Part shown: piece by piece, positions 36,149-45,718 of the stretch | Layout: each line of letters starts with the position of its first letter | Numbering within the stretch: the stretch's first letter is position 1 | Assembly: GCA_044228505.1 (NCBI GenBank) | Contig: JBGAUT010000006.1 | Location: forward strand, 215,601-279,600 | DNA from: JAEUKA01 sp044228505 | GTDB lineage: Bacteria > Myxococcota_A > Polyangia > Palsa-1104 > JAEUJZ01 | DNA: 64,000 nt | Reading direction: 5' to 3' | Program-made: the position numbers and the translations under genes | Notes under the pieces: model-generated | What the model was told of the DNA's origin: nothing | Database searches by the model: none | What the model saw: only the letters and a program-made list of their open reading frames with translations

Positions 36149-37503
36149 GCAAGCTGTTTGTCATCGGGCTGTCGCATCGCACGGCACCGCTTACGCTGCG
36201 CGAGTCGCTGGCGGTGTCCGAGGCAGAGCTTCGCGACCGCCTGCAGCGGGCGTCATCAATGTGTGGCGAGGCGCTGCTCCTGTCGACCTGCAACCGGGTC
36301 GAGCTGTACGGTGCGCTGGGGGATGAGTCTCGGCTGGGCGAGCTGCGCAAGCTGCTGGTGTCAAACCAGCCCGAAGCCGATCGCCATCTGTACGAAAAGC
36401 GCGGTGACGAGGCTGTGGGGCACTTGTTTCGGGTGGCCTCAAGCCTCGACTCGCTGGTGGTGGGCGAGCCGCAGATCCTGGGACAGCTCAAACAGGCGTT
36501 TCGATCGGCCCAAGAGGTTGGCACGGTCGGGCCGGTGCTCGGCGCACTTTTGCCCACGGCATTCGCGGTGGCCAAGCGGGTGCGTAGCGAGACGGCGATC
36601 GGGGAAAACCCGGCTTCGGTGGCTTCGGTGGCGGTGCAGCTTGCCCATCAGGTCTTTGGCAGCTTGCACAAGCAGCCGGTGCTGCTCGTGGGGGCCGGCA
36701 AGATGGCCGAGCTGGTCGCAAGGCACCTGCTGCAAGCCGAGGTTCAGCCGCTGTGGATCGTCAACCGTACCCTGTCGCGGGCCGAGAGCTTGGCGGCAGA
36801 GCTGGGTGGTGAGGCGCAGCCGTTCGATCGGCTGGAGTCGCTGCTGACCAAGGCGGCGGTGGTGATCAGCTCGACCGGGGCGCGTGATCCGGTGATTCGG
36901 GTTGATCTGGTGTCACGGGTGATGAAGGCACGGCGGGGGCGGTGGCTACTGCTCGTCGATATTGCCGTGCCGCGTGACATCGAGCCGCAGGTCGGGGGAC
37001 TGGAGAACGTCTATCTGTACGACCTGGACGCGCTGCAACAAGTGGTGTCGCACGGTCAGGCCGAACGCATGCGCGAAGCCGAGTCGGCGCGCCGGATCGT
37101 CGAGGACGAGCTGTTGCGGCTGGGTCGTCGTGAGCGCAGTGCCGATGTCGGGCCGGTGATCCGAGCGCTGCGGTCCCATGCGCACGAGATCGCCCAGGCC
37201 GAGGTTGCGCGCATCCTTCCGAAACTGGGACCGCTTGGGGAGCGTCAACGGCAGCTTATCTTGGGGCTCGGTCCGAGCATCGTGAACAAGCTGCTCCATC
37301 CACCACTGACGACGCTCAAGCAGCAGGCCGAGCAGGTCGACGGGGCGGCGCGTACCACGGAATTGGTGGAAGCGCTGGTTCGGCTGTGGTCGCTCGATCG
37401 GCAGCTCGCGGAGTCAGATGTCGAGCCGTCGAGTGGAGCGGGCGAACCTCAACCGGCCCGGCCGCCTTTGGATTCCAAAGACCTGGAGAACTCGTCGTCA
37501 TGA
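36145..37503 (+). CDS. hemA: glutamyl-tRNA reductase
   Basis: The enzyme reduces Glu-tRNA to glutamate-1-semialdehyde with NADPH, the first committed step of C5 tetrapyrrole synthesis. Its start is GTG 36145, overlapping the upstream stop, with GAGG upstream. Motifs are FVIGLSHRTAPLTLRE, the catalytic Cys49 in LLSTCNRVELY, FRVASSLDSLVVGEPQILGQLK, LLVGAGKMAELVARHLL (NADPH) and DIAVPRDIEPQVG. The 452-residue length is normal with a Pro/Ser-rich tail. Its stop overlaps hemC as ATGA. Confidence 0.96.
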   Translation: MSKLFVIGLSHRTAPLTLRESLAVSEAELRDRLQRASSMCGEALLLSTCNRVELYGALGDESRLGELRKLLVSNQPEADRHLYEKRGDEAVGHLFRVASSLDSLVVGEPQILGQLKQAFRSAQEVGTVGPVLGALLPTAFAVAKRVRSETAIGENPASVASVAVQLAHQVFGSLHKQPVLLVGAGKMAELVARHLLQAEVQPLWIVNRTLSRAESLAAELGGEAQPFDRLESLLTKAAVVISSTGARDPVIRVDLVSRVMKARRGRWLLLVDIAVPRDIEPQVGGLENVYLYDLDALQQVVSHGQAERMREAESARRIVEDELLRLGRRERSADVGPVIRALRSHAHEIAQAEVARILPKLGPLGERQRQLILGLGPSIVNKLLHPPLTTLKQQAEQVDGAARTTELVEALVRLWSLDRQLAESDVEPSSGAGEPQPARPPLDSKDLENSSS

Positions 37504-38486
37504 CCGCTGTCAGAATCGCTACCCGAGGCTCCAAGCTGGCGCTGTGGCAGGCCGAGCACATCAAGGCTGAGCTTATCGCCCGTGAGCCCGGGCTTGTGGT
37601 CGAGCTTTGCGTCGTCAAGACCGTAGGCGATCGGGTGTTAGACCGATCGCTGGCAGCGATTGGCGGCAAGGGACTGTTTACCAAGGAAGTCGAGGAAGCG
37701 CTGCTTGATGGCCGGGCGGATCTGGCGGTCCATTCGCTCAAGGATGTCCCGACCGAAGAGACGGACGGGCTGTGCATTGCGGCGTTTCCCCCGCGTGAGC
37801 AGCCCTGGGACGCACTGCTCGTCAATCCGGCACTGGGCCTTGGCATCGCGACACCGACCAGTCGAGAAGCACGGACCCTGCTCCAGCAGCTACCACCCCA
37901 GGCGAGGCTTGGCACGAGCAGCCTGCGACGAGCGTGTCAGATCTTGGCGCTGCGTCCCGACCTGCAGGTGGTGCCGCTGCGTGGCAACGTGGATACCCGG
38001 CTGCGCAAGCTCCTAGACGGAGAGCTGGATGCGGCGGTGCTTGCTGCGGCAGGTCTTGTGCGGTTGGGACTTGGAGAGCACATCGCGGCGCAGTTTTCCA
38101 AGGAGGAGCTGCTTCCCGCCTGTGGTCAAGGCGCGCTGGCGGTGCAGTGTCGTCGCGATGACCAAGCAACGCGTACCCGACTGCTGCGGCTTGATGACTA
38201 TGTGACGAGGCAGGCGGTCCTGGCAGAGCGGGCGCTGAACCAGCGGCTCGGAGGGAGCTGCCAGACCCCACTGGCCGCCTATGCGCAGCTTGGACCTGTG
38301 GAACCAGGGCAAGTAGGTGCTGGACTTACCTTGACCGCAATGGTTGGCTCACTGGACGGCAAGACCGTGCTGCGATCGAGCGCGACCGGAGCGGTCGATT
38401 CCCCAGCGACCGTCGCGGAGACGGTGGCAACCGCGCTGCTTGCGCAAGGCGCTCAGGCGCTGCTGCGCTCTGACGCGGCGCGTTAG
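37500..38486 (+). CDS. hemC: hydroxymethylbilane synthase (porphobilinogen deaminase)
   Basis: The enzyme joins four porphobilinogens into hydroxymethylbilane, using a dipyrromethane cofactor. The cofactor-binding Cys is Cys254 in RLGGSCQTP. Other motifs are ATRGSKLALWQA, GGKGLFTKEVEEALL, DLAVHSLKDVPTE, and the Arg-rich TSSLRRACQ and LRGNVDTRLRK. Length 328. It is coupled to hemA by an ATGA overlap. The next heme genes (hemD, hemB) are not present. Confidence 0.96.
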   Translation: MTAVRIATRGSKLALWQAEHIKAELIAREPGLVVELCVVKTVGDRVLDRSLAAIGGKGLFTKEVEEALLDGRADLAVHSLKDVPTEETDGLCIAAFPPREQPWDALLVNPALGLGIATPTSREARTLLQQLPPQARLGTSSLRRACQILALRPDLQVVPLRGNVDTRLRKLLDGELDAAVLAAAGLVRLGLGEHIAAQFSKEELLPACGQGALAVQCRRDDQATRTRLLRLDDYVTRQAVLAERALNQRLGGSCQTPLAAYAQLGPVEPGQVGAGLTLTAMVGSLDGKTVLRSSATGAVDSPATVAETVATALLAQGAQALLRSDAAR

Positions 38487-38639
38487 CTGTAGCGTCGAAA
38501 CTGCGACGCGATTTCGCAGTTGCTTGACGACGCTGCCTGGTGTTACCGATTGAACAAGCGGGCAACGTCCCAGCAGCAACGAACGCTGCGCCAAGTCTCA
38601 AGCTCACTGCTCAGAGACAATAAGGCGCAAGGAGCATCT

Positions 38640-39572
38640 ATGGCTCATATTCGTCCCGAAAAATACATCTGGCTCGACGGGCAGCTTGTTCCTTGGAACG
38701 AGTCGCATGTGCATTTTTTGACCCACTCGCTGCACTACGGCTTGGCGGCGTTTGAGGGCATCCGCGCCTACGCCCAGCACGGCTTGCCGGCGACCGGTGC
38801 GGTCTTCCGACTGAGCGAGCACACCGATCGGCTGTTTGACTCGTGCAAGCTCTGTCTCATCGATGTGCCGTATAGCCGCGAACAGGTGAACGCGGCCTGC
38901 ATTGAAACGATGCGGGCCAATGGCTTGGCGGCTGCGTATCTGCGACCGCTGGTGTTCCTGGGCGATGGGTCGATGGGCCTTGGGGCGATGGACCCGCCGG
39001 TTCGTGTCGGTATCGCCGCCTACGTCTGGGGTCGCTATCTCGGTGATGAGGGGATCGCCAAGGGCATTCGCGCCAAAATCTCGTCGTTTGGACGCAACAA
39101 CATGCAGGTCGGTCTGCCCAAGGGCAAGATCTGCGGCCAGTACGTCAACTCGGTGCTCGCCAAGCGCGAGGTGATCAAGGCTGGCTATGACGAAGCGATC
39201 ATGCTGGACACAAGCGGCCAGGTCGCCGAGGCCACCGGCGAGAACATCTTTGCGGTGATTCGCGGTCGAATCGTCACGCCGCCCTTGTCGGCGGCCATCT
39301 TGGCAGGCATCACCCGTGACTCGGTGATCACCTTGGCACGAGATCTGGGATACCAGGTGCTCGAAGAGCCGATCGCCCGCGATCAGTTGCTGCTGGCCGA
39401 TGAGGTCTTTCTGACCGGCACCGCCGCCGAGGTCACTCCGGTTCGGGAGATCGACGACCGTGCCATCGGGACCGGTAAGCCTGGACCCGTCACCCAGCGG
39501 ATTCAGCAGACTTTTTTTGCTGCCACAAGCGGCCAGCTCCACCCGTATTCGCGCTGGCTGACCCCCATCTAG
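38640..39572 (+). CDS. ilvE: branched-chain amino acid aminotransferase
   Basis: This fold type IV PLP enzyme catalyses the last step of Leu/Ile/Val synthesis. Motifs are IWLDGQLVPWNESHVHFLTHSLHYG at the start, EGIRAY, YLRPLVFLG, and the lysine region GKICGQYVNSVLAKREVIKAGYDEAIMLD with EATGENIFAVIRG. The ATG at 38640 follows AAGGAG by eight bases; an upstream extension to 38520 lacks homology. Length 310, normal. Confidence 0.94.
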   Translation: MAHIRPEKYIWLDGQLVPWNESHVHFLTHSLHYGLAAFEGIRAYAQHGLPATGAVFRLSEHTDRLFDSCKLCLIDVPYSREQVNAACIETMRANGLAAAYLRPLVFLGDGSMGLGAMDPPVRVGIAAYVWGRYLGDEGIAKGIRAKISSFGRNNMQVGLPKGKICGQYVNSVLAKREVIKAGYDEAIMLDTSGQVAEATGENIFAVIRGRIVTPPLSAAILAGITRDSVITLARDLGYQVLEEPIARDQLLLADEVFLTGTAAEVTPVREIDDRAIGTGKPGPVTQRIQQTFFAATSGQLHPYSRWLTPI

Positions 39573-39697
39573 TCTGACCGCATCAATCGGCGGCGGCTGC
39601 GAGGCGGTGGACACCTACCTCTTGCCGCCTGCACACTGCGTTTTGACGGTGCCTGATTGGGACGGCAAGCCCGTTTTCGGCAGCTACCGAGAGACAC

Positions 39698-42406
39698 ATG
39701 ACGCAGTGGACCGTGAACGCCTTCGACCGCTGGGTTCCTGCGAGCCTGCGCCAAGACTTCGATTCGTATCGAAGAAGCCAGATGGTGCTGGGCGTCGCGG
39801 TGGCCATGGCTGGCAGTTGCTTGCTCGCGGCCATCGGTCTGTTCTGTGTCTTGGCCCGTACTGAAGATCGCCTGCTTGGGACCGTCAACTCGCTGCTGAC
39901 TGCGGTGCTGGCGCTGGCCACACTACCGCTGCTGGTTCACCGAGGCCTGGTGTGGGCAGGCAACTGGCTGGCCGGGCTCTTCTTTGTCGGAGCGGTGTTC
40001 GCCACGCTCCGAGGCGGCGGAGTCTATTCTCCATGGGTGCTTGTGCTTCCGATCGTGGTGGTACTGGCATCGGTGATCGCCGGACGAACTTCGGGAATTG
40101 TCTGGGCGGTGGCCGGGGTGGTGGCGATCCTTGTGGCGTATGTGGGGCTGAGTGAACAGACGATGAGCAAGGGGCTCCACCGTTTCAAATCTCCGGCGCA
40201 GGTTGCGGTGTTTGTTTCGGTGATGGTGCTGATCCTGCATGCGGTCTTTATCACGCTGTCGGAGCGGGCCAGACGGCAGGCCATCGAGCAGGTGGCGGCC
40301 ACGACGCGTGCGCTCGAAGCGCGGGCGGCTGAGCTGGCGCAACAAAGCACCACGCTGGAGCTGCTATCGAGTGTGGCGACGGTGGCCAACGCGGCGCTGA
40401 CCGGAGAGGAGATGATCCTTTTGTGTCTGCAACCGCTGTGTCAGGCGACGGGCTTCGAGCTGGGCCTGGCGGTGATCGGTGAGCAAGTGGCGGAGATCTT
40501 CTGCCGCGAGGCGCGACCCCCTGGTGCCTTCACTGATCTGCTCACAGAGCTTCCGAATACATCGTGGTGCCAGCAGCTAGGGGCGCGAACCACCTACGAG
40601 TGGCTGGAGCTGGATGCGACGGTCGGTGAAGGGTGGAAGGCGGCGCGGGCGCTGGGAATGCGCCGAGGGATTGGGCTGCCGGTGACTCTTGATGGCGTGG
40701 CCACTGCGGCGGTGATCTTGCTGAGCGCCGAGCCGGTCGAGCGGGCGGATCTCAACGCGGTGGTAACCGCCGGGCATGTCGCGCTCAGCACTGAGCTGCG
40801 GAAGGTGCAGCTGCGCCACCGAGCGGTCGTATTGGCGGCCAAGTCCAAGGAGGAGGCGGAGGCCGCGAGCCAGGCTGCGCAAGAGGCGTCGCGTGCGAAG
40901 TCGGAGTTTCTGGCAGCGATGAGCCATGAAATCCGTACGCCGATGAACGGGGTGATTGGGATGGCCGGACTGCTGCTGGACTCGCCGCTGACCCCGGAGC
41001 AGCGTGAGTACGGGGAGGTGATCCGCCAAAGTGGCCAGGCGCTGCTCAGCGTGCTGGGAGACATTCTCGACTTCTCTCGGATCGAGGCAGGGAAGTTTGA
41101 CCTGGAGCGGCAACACCTCGACGTACGAACATCTGTCGAGGAGACCTTGGCTCTGCTGTCGACCGCCGCCCACGAAAAGGGCCTGGGCCTTTCGTATCTG
41201 TGTGAGCCCGGTTGCCCCAAGACCTGTCTATCGGATCCGACGCGGCTACGGCAGGTGCTGGTGAACCTGGTAAGTAACGCGATCAAGTTCACCGAATCAG
41301 GGGACGTGACCGTGCGGGTCTGTCGCCAAGGGAGCAAGCTGCGGTTTGAGGTGAAAGACAGCGGCATTGGGATTCCGGCGGATCGCATGTCGCGGCTGTT
41401 TCAGCCGTTTTCTCAGGTGGACGCTTCGACGACTCGACGCTTTGGCGGCACCGGTCTGGGGCTAGCGATCTGTAAGCGCTTGGTCGACCTGCTGGGTGGG
41501 GAGCTTGGCGTGGAGAGCACGGAGGGTCGCGGCAGTGTCTTTCACTTCACCATCGCGCTTCTGGAGCCGACAGACGAGGTACCACCGGTGGTCTTTTTGC
41601 GGGGCAAGGTTGCGGCGATCGTGGATCGGAGTGCCGCCGTCCGCGACGCACTCGGGCAACAGCTTCTGCGGTGGGGGATGGAGTCACGGGGGTATTCGAG
41701 CGTGGGGGCTGCACTCGCAGAGATCGGCACGCATCCGGTCGATCTGCTCCTTTTGGATGTCGATCTAGCAGGAGAGACGGTGACCGTTGATGCGTCGAGC
41801 CGCTTTGGCAAGGTCGTGCTGCTGGCTTCGCGGCTGCGTCTGGGCGAGGCCAAACGCCAGTCCACCGTCAGCGGTGTGCTATGTAAGCCGGTCAGATACG
41901 CCCAGCTTGAGGAGCTGCTGCGGCAGCTCTTTGGTGAGTCGGTGAGCGCACCGGCGGCGATGGTCTGTGCAGCGAAGCCGACCGCCGAGCGCCCGATGGC
42001 CGAGGAGCTGCCGGCTCGCATCCTGCTGGTCGATGACAACCCGGTCAATCGGATGCTGGGGGTGCGGATGCTCGAGCGACTCGGCTATCGCCCCGATGTG
42101 GCGGGTAACGGTGCCGAGGCGGTGGACCTGCTGATGCGGATGGCCTACGACGTGGTGCTGATGGATGTCCAGATGCCGGTGCTCGACGGTTTTGATGCGA
42201 CACGGCAGATTCGTCAGTCGAAGCCTCCGGAGCAGCAGCCATGGATTGTCGCGATGACTGCCGAGGCGTTAAGCGGAGACGAAGCGCGCTGTCTATCGGC
42301 CGGTATGGATGACTACGCGGCCAAGCCGGTGCAGATGCCAGCGCTGGTCGCGGCCCTGCGCAAGGGTCTGCAGGCTCGCCAGACACGCCGAGTGGTCGGC
42401 GGTTGA
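39698..42406 (+). CDS. hybrid sensor histidine kinase with two receiver domains
   Basis: The 902-residue protein has a membrane-sensor N-terminus of about six segments (residues 30-190), a coiled linker, a GAF-like domain (about 215-360), HisKA with the phosphoacceptor His410 in MSHEIRTPMNG, a HATPase_c domain (VNLVSNAIKFT, DSGIGIP, GGTGLGLAI), then two receivers. The second receiver is intact: VDDNPVN near residue 770, Asp823 in LMDVQMP and the lysine of YAAKPVQ. The first (about 620-745) keeps an Asp687 in LLLDVDL but lacks the paired acidic residues at its N-terminus, so it is probably degenerate. No cognate regulator is adjacent; ligand unknown. Confidence 0.92.
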   Translation: MTQWTVNAFDRWVPASLRQDFDSYRRSQMVLGVAVAMAGSCLLAAIGLFCVLARTEDRLLGTVNSLLTAVLALATLPLLVHRGLVWAGNWLAGLFFVGAVFATLRGGGVYSPWVLVLPIVVVLASVIAGRTSGIVWAVAGVVAILVAYVGLSEQTMSKGLHRFKSPAQVAVFVSVMVLILHAVFITLSERARRQAIEQVAATTRALEARAAELAQQSTTLELLSSVATVANAALTGEEMILLCLQPLCQATGFELGLAVIGEQVAEIFCREARPPGAFTDLLTELPNTSWCQQLGARTTYEWLELDATVGEGWKAARALGMRRGIGLPVTLDGVATAAVILLSAEPVERADLNAVVTAGHVALSTELRKVQLRHRAVVLAAKSKEEAEAASQAAQEASRAKSEFLAAMSHEIRTPMNGVIGMAGLLLDSPLTPEQREYGEVIRQSGQALLSVLGDILDFSRIEAGKFDLERQHLDVRTSVEETLALLSTAAHEKGLGLSYLCEPGCPKTCLSDPTRLRQVLVNLVSNAIKFTESGDVTVRVCRQGSKLRFEVKDSGIGIPADRMSRLFQPFSQVDASTTRRFGGTGLGLAICKRLVDLLGGELGVESTEGRGSVFHFTIALLEPTDEVPPVVFLRGKVAAIVDRSAAVRDALGQQLLRWGMESRGYSSVGAALAEIGTHPVDLLLLDVDLAGETVTVDASSRFGKVVLLASRLRLGEAKRQSTVSGVLCKPVRYAQLEELLRQLFGESVSAPAAMVCAAKPTAERPMAEELPARILLVDDNPVNRMLGVRMLERLGYRPDVAGNGAEAVDLLMRMAYDVVLMDVQMPVLDGFDATRQIRQSKPPEQQPWIVAMTAEALSGDEARCLSAGMDDYAAKPVQMPALVAALRKGLQARQTRRVVGG

Positions 42407-42440
42407 CGTCAGAAGGTTGCTGCCGCTACCTTTGCGGCCC

Positions 42441-44462
42441 ATGTCAGCCGCATCAAGTGGTCTCTTTTATCTAACGACCCCCATCTATTACGTCTCCGAC
42501 GTTCCTCATATCGGCCATGCCTACACCACCATCGTGGGGGATGCCATTGCGCGCTACGAGCGGCTGCGGCGGGGCGGTGAGCGGGTCTTTTACCTGACCG
42601 GCACCGATGAGCACGGCGAAAAGCTGGAACGGGCGGCGCAGGCCAAGGGGATGTCGACGCAGACGTTTGTCGACCTGATCGCCGAGGAGTACAAAAAGAC
42701 CTGGCAGCTCCTCGACATCTCGAACGACGACTTCATTCGGACCACTGAGCCTCGCCACGAGAAGGTCGTGCAAGAGCTGTGGCGAACGATGGCCGACAAG
42801 GGCGACATCTTCATCGATCGCTACGAAGGGCTGTACTGCGTCGGTTGTGAGAACTTCCTGCTCGAAAAAGACCTGCTACCGGGGAACCTGTGCCCCGATC
42901 ACAAGCGGCCCGTCGAAAAGCGCAGCGAGGAGAGCTACTTCTTCCGGCTGTCGAAGTACCAGCAGCCGCTGCTCGATCTGTACTCCCGGTGTCCCGATTT
43001 CATCTCGCCCCAGCGGCGGATGAACGAGGTGCGGACGTTTGTCGAGTCGGGCTTGCGCGATATCTCAGTGTCGCGTTCGTCGTTTCAGTGGGGCGTGCCG
43101 GTGCCGGGAGATCCGCGTCATGTGATCTACGTGTGGATCGACGCGCTCACCAACTATTACTCGGCGCTGCAAGACAACAAGAACAAGGCGGCGTTTTGGG
43201 GCACCCATGAGTCTCCGCAGGCGATTCACCTGGTCGGCAAAGAGATCGTGCGGTTTCACGCGGTGTACTGGCCAGCGATGCTGATGTCGGTAGGGCTGCC
43301 GCTGCCGCGCAAGATCTTGGCCCATGGCTGGTGGACGGTCGATGGCGAAAAGATGAGCAAGACGCTCGGCAACGTCGTCGACCCGAGGGCTCTGCAAGCG
43401 GATCTGTCGGCGAGCGCGCTGCGCTACTTCCTTTTGCGGGAGATTCCGCTCGGGGAAGACGGCGACTTCTCCTATGACGCGCTGCTCCAGCGCTACAACA
43501 GCGAGCTGGCCAACGATCTGGGGAACCTGCTCAATCGCACGCTGGCGATGGTCGAGAAGTTCTGTGAGGGCACGGCGCGGCGCTGGACCGAGAACTCGAG
43601 TCCGGAAGCCCAAGGCGAACGGCTCAGGCTACGGGCCGAAACGGTGCGGGCTCAGGTCGAGGCGGCGATGGCGGAGCTTCAGCCGCAGAAGGCGCTGGAA
43701 GTGATCTTTTCGCTGGTCCGCGATGGCAACACGTACCTAGAGCAAGAAGCGCCGTTTACCAAGGTGAAGACCGATTTGCGGGGGGCGGATCACATCCTGT
43801 ACAACGTGCTGGAGCTTCTGCGCTGGCTGGGCCTTCTGCTAGAGCCGTTTATGCCAGAGCGCTGCGCGGAGCTGCGTCGTCAGCTCGGGCTGCCTGCACC
43901 GGAGGTGGCCGCCTGGCCGATGGAGTGGGGCGGCCTACCGGATCGTACGGCGGTGCGCAAAGGCGCGACGCTGTTCCCCCGCCTCGATCCCGATCGGCAA
44001 AAGGAGCTACTCGACAAGTGGCGGGCGGCTCGGCGTGAAGCCGAGCTGAAGGCCCAGGCCACGGCTCCGGCCAAGGTGGAACAGGTCGCGGGGAAGGTGG
44101 CCGCCGCTCCAGCCCAGGCGGGGGCTCCGCCGCTGGCAGAAGTGACGATCGATGACTTTAAGAAGCTCGATCTGCGGGTCGCCAAGGTGCTGTCCGCAGA
44201 GCGGGTGCCGAAGAAGGATCGGCTGCTCAAGGTCGAGCTGGACCTGGGGCCGCTCGGCAAACGGCAGGTGGTGGCGGGTATCGCCGAGCTGGCTACGCCA
44301 GAGAGCCTGGTGGGCAAGAGCGTGGTGCTGCTGTGTAACTTGAAGCCGGCCAAGATTGGCGGCCTGCTTTCGGCGGGAATGATCCTGGCACTGGGGGACG
44401 AAAAGCTGCTCGGCCTGGCCAGCTCCGATCGGGACGTACCTCCCGGCACGGCGTTGCGGTAG
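42441..44462 (+). CDS. metG: methionyl-tRNA synthetase
   Basis: The class I enzyme charges tRNA-Met. HIGH is at residues 23-26 and the KMSKS counterpart KMSKT at 304-308. A single zinc knuckle (CVGCENF...CPDH) is visible near residue 135-155. The last about 110 residues are an EMAP/Trbp-like tRNA-binding domain (DDFKKLDLRVAKVL, KPAKIGGLLSAGMILA), giving a 673-residue dimeric type. The ATG at 42441 is preceded by no clear Shine-Dalgarno sequence; the in-frame extension to 42309 overlaps the kinase gene. Confidence 0.96.
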   Translation: MSAASSGLFYLTTPIYYVSDVPHIGHAYTTIVGDAIARYERLRRGGERVFYLTGTDEHGEKLERAAQAKGMSTQTFVDLIAEEYKKTWQLLDISNDDFIRTTEPRHEKVVQELWRTMADKGDIFIDRYEGLYCVGCENFLLEKDLLPGNLCPDHKRPVEKRSEESYFFRLSKYQQPLLDLYSRCPDFISPQRRMNEVRTFVESGLRDISVSRSSFQWGVPVPGDPRHVIYVWIDALTNYYSALQDNKNKAAFWGTHESPQAIHLVGKEIVRFHAVYWPAMLMSVGLPLPRKILAHGWWTVDGEKMSKTLGNVVDPRALQADLSASALRYFLLREIPLGEDGDFSYDALLQRYNSELANDLGNLLNRTLAMVEKFCEGTARRWTENSSPEAQGERLRLRAETVRAQVEAAMAELQPQKALEVIFSLVRDGNTYLEQEAPFTKVKTDLRGADHILYNVLELLRWLGLLLEPFMPERCAELRRQLGLPAPEVAAWPMEWGGLPDRTAVRKGATLFPRLDPDRQKELLDKWRAARREAELKAQATAPAKVEQVAGKVAAAPAQAGAPPLAEVTIDDFKKLDLRVAKVLSAERVPKKDRLLKVELDLGPLGKRQVVAGIAELATPESLVGKSVVLLCNLKPAKIGGLLSAGMILALGDEKLLGLASSDRDVPPGTALR

Positions 44463-44505
44463 CCGGTAAGTGGTTGGTTTCGCGATGGATTCGGGGAAAA
44501 CATGC

Positions 44506-44535
44506 TTGAGGAGTGAATTGGGACGGTGATAAAGT
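44506..44535 (+). promoter_or_regulatory. putative promoter of the BMC-P operon
   Basis: TTGAGG (44506-44511), an 18-bp spacer and TAAAGT (44530-44535). It lies in the 177-bp gap after metG, about 105 bases before the first gene of the operon. The leader between them holds no gene. Confidence 0.4.
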
Positions 44536-44639
44536 CCCGGCACTCACGGCGCGTCGGGTTCCACAAAGTTAGGCCCATTTTTTCGCGCAGAGATCACATT
44601 TCCCGTCGCGCACGCACAAGTTTAGGAGCAAGTAAAACG

Positions 44640-44999
44640 ATGAAAAAGTCACCGCTCGCCCAGGTGAAGGACAGCTTTGGTTCGAAGGAAAAGCTGGTTG
44701 ACGCTCTTGTCTCGCTTCCCGAGGGTGTTCTCGATCGCGCTGAGGACAAGGCAGAGTGGAAGCAGCAGCTTCTGACTGCCGCCAATTCGAAGCTGCTCAA
44801 GCTGCACAATGTTGGCAGCCAGATTGCCAAGCGCTTTGGCAACAAAGAGAAGCTGGTCGACGCACTGCTCAAGCTTCAGAGCCGCAGCAAGGATCAGGAC
44901 TTCCGCACCAAGTTGGTGTCGCTGCCGGTTGGCAAGCTCTACGATCGTTTCGTGTCGGTCGAGCGCGCCAGCAAGCGAGCCCAGGCCAGCAAGAAGTAG
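44640..44999 (+). CDS. small two-repeat protein leading the BMC-P operon
   Basis: This 119-residue, Lys-rich soluble protein contains an internal duplication: FGSKEKLVDALVSLPEG near residue 13 and FGNKEKLVDALLKLQSR near residue 65, each followed by a helix and a second short match (KLVSLPVGKLYDRF near 95). TAGGAG lies 11 bases before the ATG. It precedes the first BMC-P gene by six bases and so is probably co-transcribed with the shell-vertex genes. I do not recognise the family. It could bind the vertex proteins or act independently as a helical adaptor. Confidence 0.7.
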   Translation: MKKSPLAQVKDSFGSKEKLVDALVSLPEGVLDRAEDKAEWKQQLLTAANSKLLKLHNVGSQIAKRFGNKEKLVDALLKLQSRSKDQDFRTKLVSLPVGKLYDRFVSVERASKRAQASKK

Positions 45000-45005
45000 G
45001 TCTTC

Positions 45006-45284
45006 GTGCTGCTCGCCCGCGTCGTAGGACCGCTGTGGGGGGCACGGCGGGCGCAGAGCCTGACCGGGTACAAGCTGCTAGAGCTGGAGACTCGGCAGGG
45101 CAGTCGCTTGTGCGCTGTGGATGCGCTCGGCGCTGGACCGGGGGAATGGGTGTTGGTTGCCCATGGCTCTCGGGTTCGTGATTTGACCGTTTCACCCGAG
45201 GTCGCTGACAAGGACATCATCATCGGCATTGTCGATGGGGTGGACGGCGTAGACGTTGGGGCTTTCGGCGGAGAGATCCCATGA
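45006..45284 (+). CDS. BMC-P vertex protein 1 (EutN/CcmL family)
   Basis: This 92-residue protein has the pentameric shell-vertex fold of bacterial microcompartments. The family pattern is clear: LLARVVGPLWGARRAQSLTGYKLLELE, VDALGAGPGEWVLVAHGS, then IIIGIVDGVD near the end. It is the compact form closest to canonical EutN/CcmL. The start is GTG 45006. It overlaps the second BMC-P gene by four bases. BMC-P pentamers cap the vertices of icosahedral shells formed by BMC-H and BMC-T proteins. Confidence 0.92.
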   Translation: MLLARVVGPLWGARRAQSLTGYKLLELETRQGSRLCAVDALGAGPGEWVLVAHGSRVRDLTVSPEVADKDIIIGIVDGVDGVDVGAFGGEIP

Positions 45285-45718
45285 TCCTCGGTCGTGTGGT
45301 GGGTGAGGTCTGGGCTGCCCGTCGGCATCCGGGCCTTGTCGGGCGGAAACTACTCATCATCGAGCCGCACTACTGGTATGACCCGCCGTTTCCGGTGGCC
45401 CACTTGGTCGCGGTCGATGCCTTGGGTGCGGGTCCGGGGGATGAGGTGGTGGTCTGCCTTGGGGAGCCAGCGCGGCAGTCTCTGCTCGCCAACCCCCCAG
45501 GGCCCGCGGCTAAGCCTGGGGATCCGCCAGGATATGCGAGCGCCGCCATGTTGCCGATCGAAGCGACGGTGATGGCGATTGTCGATCAGGTTCAGCTCCA
45601 AGCGATCGCCGAGCAGGGTTCGCTGAGTCGGAGGGCGCTACAGACCGTGCTGCCTTCCTCGTTTGCTCAAACGGTGGTGCCGGCCTGGTCCAAACCTGAC
45701 GTGGAGACTCTGCCATGA
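45281..45718 (+). CDS. BMC-P vertex protein 2, extended C-terminus
   Basis: The core is of EutN/CcmL type: ILGRVVGEVWAARRHPGLVGRKLLIIE, AVDALGAGPGDEVVVCLG, and IEATVMAIVDQV. Two departures from the family are a 25-residue Pro/Gly-rich insert (NPPGPAAKPGDPPGY) between the core strands, and a tail of about 40 residues after the usual end. Total 145 residues against the common 85-100. It overlaps both neighbours by four bases (ATGA). Confidence 0.9.
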   Translation: MILGRVVGEVWAARRHPGLVGRKLLIIEPHYWYDPPFPVAHLVAVDALGAGPGDEVVVCLGEPARQSLLANPPGPAAKPGDPPGYASAAMLPIEATVMAIVDQVQLQAIAEQGSLSRRALQTVLPSSFAQTVVPAWSKPDVETLP

